DNA of 14,571 bases, from positions 1 through 14,571 of the forward strand of contig JAKITZ010000033.1 of assembly GCA_021647805.1 (NCBI GenBank), read 5' to 3'. Position numbers and translations under genes: made by a program. The notes beneath the pieces were generated by a model. That model ran no database searches. It worked only from the letters and a program-made list of their open reading frames with translations, and was not told the origin of the DNA. This document shows positions 7,069 to 12,580 of the stretch, piece by piece (position 1 is the first letter of the stretch; the number at the start of each line of letters is the position of its first letter). This stretch comes from Robiginitomaculum sp. GTDB lineage: Bacteria; Pseudomonadota; Alphaproteobacteria; Caulobacterales; Maricaulaceae.

Positions 7069-8351
7069 AACCAGAAGGCGCAGCCCCACGCGAAACATCT
7101 GCTGATGATCCAGACTTTAATGCTTTTGATGTGATGGAGCCGCGCAAGCCAAACATCACCCCAAAAAGTTTAAGAAATGGCGGGCGGGTCAAAACTGACG
7201 ACATGCCACCAACCGGCCTTTATCTGCCTAATAACAATATACAGACGCCGAATATGACCTCACCGGAATATGTGCAACTCTCTACGGCAGCAGCTTTGAC
7301 CCTTGGGATTATGCCGGGCAAAATGCATCGCTGTGAATGCACCAGATGCCTAAACATCTTGCTGACCTACCCAGAAGGATGTCGGGCTAATTGCGCCTAT
7401 TGTGGTCTGGCCAGACACCGTGAGGCCGATCGTGATTACGCTGATCGCAACTTCATTCGGGTTGACTGGCCAAGCGTTCCGATGGATCAAATCATCGACA
7501 TTGTTGCCAAAGACCCTGAAAACTCGCCATTTCACCGCATGTGTATTTCAATGATCACTCACCCGCGTTCTGACGACGATACGGTAACTGTCTTAAAGAA
7601 ATGGACTGCCAAAATCGACCCGTCGGCAATTGCAATTTCGATCCTTTCAAACCCGACCACGATGGGGCGTTCCAATGTTGAGGAATTGCATGATCTCGGT
7701 AGTGATATTTTCACCGTCGCCCTTGATGCCGCAACTCCTGAGCTGTTCGATCGCACTCGTGGCAAAGGTGTTCAAAGCCCACATACTTGGAAGAAATACT
7801 GGGAAGTTTTGCTTGATGCCAAGGATATTTTCGGGCCGCAAAAATTTGGCGCACATATTATCGTCGGCATGGGCGAAACCGAATATGAAATTTTAACATT
7901 GGTCGAGCAGTTGGTGCAAATGGGCGGCCACAGCCACATGTTTTGCTTTTACCCGGAAAAAGGATCGTTGATGGATCATTTACCGGCCACGCCGCGCGAT
8001 CAATGGAGACGTGTGCAATTAGGCAGGTATTTACTAGATTATTGCGGCGCCAAAGTAGCCCACATGAAGTTCGATAGCCAAGGCCGGATCATTGATTTTG
8101 GCTTACCCAAGGCCGAATTAGATATGATCATTGATACCGGAATTGCCTTTCGCACGTCCGGTTGCCCGGGTAAATTTGCCGATGATATATCTGCTTGTGA
8201 TCGACCCTATGGCGATAGCCCACCATCAGACATTGCCTCTTATCCGTTTCAACCAAAAGACGTTGATTTGCGCCGGATCAGGCAACAATTAGACATGGAA
8301 AAACCCGGCGAAAGCTATGAAGAAGGCGATGATTTAGAAGACTGGAAATGA
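7056..8351 (+). CDS. lipS1: Radical SAM protein, LipS1-like half of a two-protein lipoyl synthase
   Basis: This 431-residue radical SAM enzyme of the COG2516 'biotin-synthase-related' type carries the motif CX3CX2C at C109-C113-C116 (GCRANCAYCGLAR). Just before it is C93-E-C95-T-R-C98, and near the C-terminus are C370 and C381 (SGCPGKF...ACDRP). These extra cysteines are good candidates for ligands of an auxiliary cluster that gives up sulfur, as in lipoyl synthase LipA. Other family marks are FIRVDWPSV, VALDAATPELFDRTRGKG, HIIVGMGETEYE and RRVQLGRYLLDY. The N-terminal 90 residues are Pro-rich and poorly conserved in appearance. With the LipS2-like protein it would convert octanoyl to lipoyl groups on carrier proteins. 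It overlaps lipT (13 bp) and the ligase gene (4 bp, ATGA). The S1/S2 numbering is the least certain part of the call. Confidence 0.83.
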   Translation: MSCLKPEGAAPRETSADDPDFNAFDVMEPRKPNITPKSLRNGGRVKTDDMPPTGLYLPNNNIQTPNMTSPEYVQLSTAAALTLGIMPGKMHRCECTRCLNILLTYPEGCRANCAYCGLARHREADRDYADRNFIRVDWPSVPMDQIIDIVAKDPENSPFHRMCISMITHPRSDDDTVTVLKKWTAKIDPSAIAISILSNPTTMGRSNVEELHDLGSDIFTVALDAATPELFDRTRGKGVQSPHTWKKYWEVLLDAKDIFGPQKFGAHIIVGMGETEYEILTLVEQLVQMGGHSHMFCFYPEKGSLMDHLPATPRDQWRRVQLGRYLLDYCGAKVAHMKFDSQGRIIDFGLPKAELDMIIDTGIAFRTSGCPGKFADDISACDRPYGDSPPSDIASYPFQPKDVDLRRIRQQLDMEKPGESYEEGDDLEDWK

Positions 8352-9418
8352 ACAAGCCAGAGTTTCGCGTAATTGATACTGGATTGCGTTCTGGACGTGA
8401 AAACATTGCCTTTGATGCGGCGATGATCGAAGCCCACCAAACAGGCGCGATTGGTGACAGTATCCGCTTTATTCACTTTGAACCGTGCGCATTAATTGGC
8501 CGCCATCAAGACCTAAGCCGTGAGTTAAAGCTCGATTACTGCCAAGCCAACAATATCCAAACCGTGCGCCGGATTACTGGCGGCGGAGCGATTTATATGG
8601 ACACCGGACAAATCGGTTGGGCATTGGTGTTTTCGCGAAAAACCTTAAAAATTTCTGATCTTGGCGAGCTGACAAAAGCTATTTGTGAAGCCGCCGCCCA
8701 CGGCCTGTCCAAGCTGGGCATAGAAGCCCAATTCCGCCCGCGCAATGACATAGAGGTCGGTGGCCGCAAAATCGGTGGTTCCGGCGGCTTTTTTGATGGC
8801 AATACCTTGTTCTTTCAAGGAACTGTACTGATAGATACTGATCCGTCTGTAATGATGTCAGCATTAAATGTTGCCAAAGCCAAATTGCAAAAGCGCCAAC
8901 TAGATGATGCAAGCACAAGAGTAACCACCTTAAAGCAATTACTAGAAACTACCCCTACGATAGAGGCCATCAAACAAGCATTACTAACCGGCTTTGAAGA
9001 AAAGCTGGGAATTTCTTTACATCCTGAACACTCTTGCGTCGAAGAGGAACGACTGGCGAAACAGTATTTCGATGAAGAAATTGGCCAAGACGAATATGTC
9101 CACGAGATCGACCGCGCCGATGCCAGATCAGACGTGTTACATGGCTCCCATACCGGCGCTGGCGGCACGGTAGAAGCCTTTGTCCGGCTTGAGGGCAATA
9201 ATGATGAACGCTTACGCGAAGTATTGCTTACTGGCGATTTTTTCGTAACCCCGCCGCGGCTTGTGCTTGATTTGGAGAGCCATTTACGGCGGGTTGAAGT
9301 CTCACACATTGCCGAAGAAGTGCAGGCTTTTTTTGCAAAAACCAAAGTGGATTTGCTTAGCATCGCCGCTAATGATTTTGTTAGTGCTATCGAAAATGCC
9401 ATAAAAAACACACCTTAA
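8348..9418 (+). CDS. slpl(AB): Lipoate/octanoate:protein ligase with fused accessory domain, sLpl(AB)
   Basis: This 356-residue ligase would use ATP to attach lipoate or octanoate to a lysine of apo-carrier proteins. The N-terminal catalytic (LplA/LipB/BPL-fold) domain covers about 5-215. It has the adenylate-binding motif RRITGGGAIYMD (74-85), FRPRNDIEVGGRKIGGSGG (129-147) with Lys141 in the place of the LplA catalytic lysine, and FFQGTVLIDTD. The C-terminal part (about 230-356) resembles LplB, the accessory domain needed for substrate activation, fused in one chain. It is close in length to E. coli LplA, which also has both domains. Its position as the last gene of a LipS1/LipS2/LipT operon marks it as the sLpl(AB) type rather than a salvage LplA. 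It overlaps lipS1 by 4 bp. No obvious terminator follows directly. Confidence 0.88.
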   Translation: MNKPEFRVIDTGLRSGRENIAFDAAMIEAHQTGAIGDSIRFIHFEPCALIGRHQDLSRELKLDYCQANNIQTVRRITGGGAIYMDTGQIGWALVFSRKTLKISDLGELTKAICEAAAHGLSKLGIEAQFRPRNDIEVGGRKIGGSGGFFDGNTLFFQGTVLIDTDPSVMMSALNVAKAKLQKRQLDDASTRVTTLKQLLETTPTIEAIKQALLTGFEEKLGISLHPEHSCVEEERLAKQYFDEEIGQDEYVHEIDRADARSDVLHGSHTGAGGTVEAFVRLEGNNDERLREVLLTGDFFVTPPRLVLDLESHLRRVEVSHIAEEVQAFFAKTKVDLLSIAANDFVSAIENAIKNTP

Positions 9419-9431
9419 AAAATAATTTTAT

Positions 9432-9442
9432 TACAATCTCGA
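9432..9442 (+). repeat. Left copy of an 11-bp direct repeat flanking the repeat island
   Basis: TACAATCTCGA occurs here and again at 10209-10219. The two copies bracket about 770 bp of gene-free, palindrome-rich DNA. They could be a remnant of a target-site duplication or a shared regulatory motif; chance is not excluded. Confidence 0.4.
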
Positions 9443-9480
9443 CTTTTCCCGGTGGATAAAACTTAAAAAAGCTAGGCAAT

Positions 9481-9510
9481 AAAGGGTTTGTTGCTATTAC
9501 AAACTCCTTT
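9481..9510 (+). terminator. Stem-loop after the lipoate operon, weak terminator candidate
   Basis: AAAGGGTTTGT (9481-9491) pairs with ACAAACTCCTTT (9499-9510) as an 11-bp stem with one bulged base and a 7-nt loop. It lies 62 bp past the ligase stop. No clear T-run follows, so it is not a classical intrinsic terminator; it could act as a 3' end stabiliser. Confidence 0.3.
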
Positions 9511-9790
9511 GTATATCTCAACAAAACCCATGTTTCACTGGGTTATTCGCTTATTCACTATGTCAAACAGCCGCAAATAACTAAGTTAAAGCCATCTGCA
9601 AGACCATTATAGCAAGTGGGGAGATTGCGAGCATGGTTGAAACTTATCCCCGCCGTTCAAGTGTCGGTAAGGGTGAATGAGTGCTAATTCTTTGCCAATT
9701 AAGCCTTAAGGTAAGGGCAGTCTTTGCCAATGATTGCTAAACAAGGGGTAAGTAGCATTGCGAACAAGGGGCTTGTTTGCACTTCTTTAT

Positions 9791-9903
9791 AAATCCCCCT
9801 CCGAGCGCTTCGCGCCCACCTCCCCCGTGAAAAACAGGGGAGGACAAAAACTCTGACTCCGCAAGCGGTGGAGGACAACAAAAAAGGCTGAGTTGAGGGG
9901 GTT
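9791..9903. repeat. Composite palindromic intergenic element (MITE- or REP-like)
   Basis: The ends are inverted: CCCCCTC (9795-9801) and GAGGGGG (9895-9901). Inside are a small GCGC-TTC-GCGC hairpin (9805-9815), a stronger stem CCTCCCC/GGGGAGG (9819-9825 with 9837-9843), and an imperfect stem around CTCCGC-AA-GCGG (9857-9873). This stack of C-rich and G-rich arms is typical of dispersed intergenic palindromes in alphaproteobacteria. It is mostly non-coding by appearance. Copies elsewhere in the genome are expected but cannot be checked here. Confidence 0.65.
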
Positions 9904-9929
9904 AAAGGATCGCAATTAAGAAGACTGGG

Positions 9930-9975
9930 TCACCCGAACAAGTCGTGTGATGACAATACATGGTGGGGTCGCCCC
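9930..9975. repeat. Paired hairpins of a dispersed intergenic repeat
   Basis: TCACCCGA (9930-9937) pairs with TCGTGTGA (9943-9950) with one mismatch. A second hairpin, GGGG-TCG-CCCC, follows at 9965-9975. Sequence of the form GGGTCACCCG...GTGATGACA is a widespread bacterial intergenic repeat. A further inverted pair GCGAGA/TCTCGC (9988-9993 and 10026-10031) continues the structure toward the next element. Confidence 0.5.
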
Positions 9976-10056
9976 CAAACCCTAAAAGCGAGATCGTCCT
10001 TGCCAACCCAAAGAGGCTGGAATTGTCTCGCGGCGAAGTCTTTGTCAGTTCTGCAC

Positions 10057-10101
10057 CCCTCACCCCGACCTTCTCCCAATGGGAGAAGGTCGGGGTGAGG
10101 G
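10057..10101. repeat. Perfect 45-bp palindrome (REP-like)
   Basis: A 22-bp arm, starting CCCTCACCCCGACC and ending in CTCCCA, is followed by one central A (10079) and the exact reverse complement of the arm. There is no mismatch over all 22 pairs. The core resembles the CTCACCCC...GGGAGA family of dispersed intergenic repeats found in many proteobacteria. As RNA it would form a very stable hairpin, which could block exonucleases or act on transcription. Perfect arms suggest a recent or maintained copy. Confidence 0.8.
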
Positions 10102-10208
10102 TTGCGATGTTGACGATTACCAAGGTGGCGCTATTTGCAAACTCTTTGCTTGTCCTACCGCTTCGTTTTGAAAAACTCTCGAAGAGCGGCGCAAAATTGA
10201 CAATAAAC

Positions 10209-10219
10209 TACAATCTCGA
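10209..10219 (+). repeat. Right copy of the 11-bp direct repeat flanking the repeat island
   Basis: TACAATCTCGA, identical to 9432-9442. This copy lies just downstream of a TTGACA hexamer (10197-10202) and upstream of the peptidase gene, so it may instead be part of that gene's promoter region. Confidence 0.4.
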
Positions 10220-10228
10220 TTGATCGCT

Positions 10229-10252
10229 CTGGCAAGTTCTAACTTTTGCCAG
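10229..10252 (+). other. Stem-loop upstream of the M28 peptidase gene
   Basis: CTGGCAA (10229-10235) and TTGCCAG (10246-10252) form a perfect 7-bp stem with a 10-nt loop. It lies 34-57 bp before the start codon, so it is either an operator or a 5' leader hairpin. TTGACA at 10197-10202 is a possible -35, but no good -10 sits at normal spacing. Confidence 0.35.
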
Positions 10253-10285
10253 TAGTATGCAGACAAGAAATTAAGGGAGTGAGTA

Positions 10286-12580
10286 ATGTTTGGGTGGTTT
10301 AAAGATCATTTCTATCTAGGTTTAGTGCTAGGCGTAATTACTGCAATAGTGATCGCTTATTCCTATTTCTCCACCGCCCCCAAAGTACGCGCAAGCGATA
10401 TTCCGCAAACAGAATTTTCTGCTGAACGCGCCTTTGTCGAGCTTGATGAAATATTGGCTGAAAACCATCCGCATCCGGTGGGAAGTGCCGCCAATAAGAT
10501 TGTCCGCGATCGCATTTGGGAGAAACTAATTGCTCTGGGACTAGAGCCGGAATTACAAGTCGGTCTTTCTTGTTCTGCCAAATTTCCCGGCTGTGCAGAA
10601 GTTGAAAACATTATCGCCGTTAAGCATGGCACTGGAAACCCTGATGCTAAAGCCATAATGTTGGCCACCCATTATGACAGCGTTCCGGCCAGCGCCGGTG
10701 CTGGTGATGATATTTCAGGAGTTGCCGCAACTTTGGAAATTATCCGCATTTTGTCTACTGCACCGGCTTTGACTAATGATGTGGTTATCCTGATCACCGA
10801 TGGTGAAGAAACCGGCCTACGCGGCGCCATGTTATTTGCACAAGAACACCCGCTAATGCAAAGAATTGCCGTGGTGATAAACTTAGAGGCCAGAGGTGTT
10901 ACCGGACTTTCAAACATGTTTGAAACTGGGCCAGATAATCAAAACCTGATGGCAGTATTTGCCAAGGCAGTAAAACGACCAGCAGCCAATTCCTTGGCAG
11001 TTGAAATTTATCAACGCATGCCCAATGATACCGATTATTCCATTTACAAAGAAGCCGGAGCCAATGGTTTAAACTTTGCCTTTGCCGGCGGGGTTTCTCT
11101 TTATCATTCGGTGCGCGATAGTCCGGCGCATCTGGATCAACGCAGCTTGCAACATCATGGCGATAATGCTTATGAAATGATCAATGCTCTTGGTAATATT
11201 GACCTTGAGAACTTAAATGCTGATGGTAATTCAACTTATTTCGACCTGTTCACCAAAAAACTTATCGTTTGGCCTAGCGCAATAAACGTACCGTTAGCGG
11301 CGGGGTTTTTATTATTGCTAAGTTTTTTCGTATATCGGCTTTCACGCTTTTCCGGCATTGCCGCCACTACTGCAACTATCTCTTTGCTCGGCTTGCTCGT
11401 CCTGCCAGTTTTGGCCGGCTGGTTATTGTCATATCCTTTGGGGATTTGGGTTCATACCCACCCATTAGATCACCCATACCCTTGGCCGGGAAGAATAGTT
11501 CTGCTAACCGCCAGCATTCTTTGCGCCATGCTTATCGGTAAAATATCAAGCAAATGGCTATCGGCAAAATCCTTACTGCTGGGAGCTTATTGGTTGATAA
11601 GCTTGCTGGCACTGGTTTTATCATTAACAATTAGCGGCGGAACTTACCTGTTTCTTGTGCCGGTTATTTTGTTTGCCATTGGTCTGGTAATTGATCTCAT
11701 TATTCGTTCGAAACAGTTTGTTTTCGCTATCCACTTAGGATTGCTAGGTGCGACCTATATGGCCATTTACCATTTCTTTGCCCTAGAATTAGTTGCCGGA
11801 TTTTCAATGTCATACGTAAAAATGGTGCCATTGGTATTGCTGTCGCTGGCTCTGGCGCCAATATTCGCCAAACATTGGGAAAAACCAGAAGTACAATGGC
11901 GGGCAATGTTTGGCGCCATGGTTGTTATCATATTAAGTGTCGGGATTATCGCCAGCTTAATGCCCGGCTTTACTACCAACCGTCCACGGGGACAAAACTT
12001 GGTATTCATTGAAAATGCAAGCACTGGCAAGGCTGAGTGGGTTTCGGAAACTTCGGGCGGACAAGATGCAAAGTTCCTAGAAGAAGCCGGTTTTCCAAAT
12101 TCTGCTGAACCGTACAATTTATATGGAGTTTTTAAGACCAAAAGAGTATTCAAGCCGGCAGAAAAACGATTATTACCTGCACCGAAACTAACCATATTAA
12201 GCGACGAGACCTCTAATGATATGCGTATCATTACCGCCGAAATAAGCAGCCAGAGAGAAGTAAATATTCTTGCTATTGCTTTTGATGCTGATAAGAAGCC
12301 GGTCACAGTTAAAATCAATGATCAGTTGGCCGCCAGATACGATACTGATGGCAAAAGAAACAGCCGGTTGGTGCCAATTCACGGCCCGCAAGGAAACACA
12401 TACACATTGACAATAATGACCAGAATTACCGATGCATTTCCGATAACAATTATCGACAGCGCATCATTACAGCCTGCCGAATTTTTTAGGCTCGCAAAAT
12501 TACGGCGAAATGATTCCGCACCCTTTTCCCAAGGCGATCGCTCGATCAGCGTTATTCGCACCGAAGTGGCTGCTAAATGA
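10286..12580 (+). CDS. Membrane-anchored M28-family zinc metallopeptidase with multi-helix C-terminal region
   Basis: This 764-residue protein has an N-terminal membrane helix (about 10-29), then an M28 aminopeptidase-type catalytic domain (about 45-305), probably periplasmic. Metal and catalytic residues are all visible: H129 (ATHYDSV), D141 (GAGDDISG), catalytic E174 and metal ligand E175 (TDGEETGLRGA), E201 (NLEARG) and H274 (SLYHSVRD). Next come about eight hydrophobic helices (about 325-570) and a soluble beta-rich C-terminal domain (about 575-764). This layout resembles the eukaryotic ER/vacuolar Fxna/Pff1 type and many uncharacterised bacterial proteins. Substrates are unknown; N-terminal amino acid removal from peptides is the family norm. 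The start has a good ribosome site AAGGGAG (10273-10279) 6 bases before the ATG. It overlaps rnr by 4 bp (ATGA). Confidence 0.88.
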   Translation: MFGWFKDHFYLGLVLGVITAIVIAYSYFSTAPKVRASDIPQTEFSAERAFVELDEILAENHPHPVGSAANKIVRDRIWEKLIALGLEPELQVGLSCSAKFPGCAEVENIIAVKHGTGNPDAKAIMLATHYDSVPASAGAGDDISGVAATLEIIRILSTAPALTNDVVILITDGEETGLRGAMLFAQEHPLMQRIAVVINLEARGVTGLSNMFETGPDNQNLMAVFAKAVKRPAANSLAVEIYQRMPNDTDYSIYKEAGANGLNFAFAGGVSLYHSVRDSPAHLDQRSLQHHGDNAYEMINALGNIDLENLNADGNSTYFDLFTKKLIVWPSAINVPLAAGFLLLLSFFVYRLSRFSGIAATTATISLLGLLVLPVLAGWLLSYPLGIWVHTHPLDHPYPWPGRIVLLTASILCAMLIGKISSKWLSAKSLLLGAYWLISLLALVLSLTISGGTYLFLVPVILFAIGLVIDLIIRSKQFVFAIHLGLLGATYMAIYHFFALELVAGFSMSYVKMVPLVLLSLALAPIFAKHWEKPEVQWRAMFGAMVVIILSVGIIASLMPGFTTNRPRGQNLVFIENASTGKAEWVSETSGGQDAKFLEEAGFPNSAEPYNLYGVFKTKRVFKPAEKRLLPAPKLTILSDETSNDMRIITAEISSQREVNILAIAFDADKKPVTVKINDQLAARYDTDGKRNSRLVPIHGPQGNTYTLTIMTRITDAFPITIIDSASLQPAEFFRLAKLRRNDSAPFSQGDRSISVIRTEVAAK

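Larger units (their letters stand above)
9419..9790. other. Gene-free stretch with short repeats and hairpins
   Basis: No credible gene is seen. Visible items are two hairpins (9481-9510, and AACCCA/TGGGTT at 9525-9544), a repeated TCTTTGCCAAT (9689-9699 and 9721-9731), and a repeated AACAAGGGG (9740-9748 and 9763-9771). Minus-strand reading frames here are short and start or end inside repeats. No tRNA cloverleaf was recognised. Confidence 0.6.

Noticed and set aside
8815..9411. 198-codon open frame on the minus strand
   Set aside because: It lies fully inside the sLpl(AB) gene, is rich in Ser, Thr and Lys with no recognisable domain, and is a mirror of the coding frame.
9525..9544. AACCCA/TGGGTT hairpin as an intrinsic terminator
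   Set aside because: The stem is only 6 bp and is not followed by a T-run on either strand.
9601..9680. Possible tRNA-like stretch with a GTTCAAGT segment
   Set aside because: No 5-bp T-arm, acceptor stem or anticodon arm could be folded around it on either strand.
9902..10223. Small open frames on both strands in the repeat island
   Set aside because: They are translations of the palindromic repeats (for example LTPTFSxWEKVGVR), a well-known source of false genes.
11767..12318. 183-codon open frame on the minus strand
   Set aside because: It is antisense to the M28 peptidase gene, whose motifs and length are convincing; no ribosome site or domain supports it.
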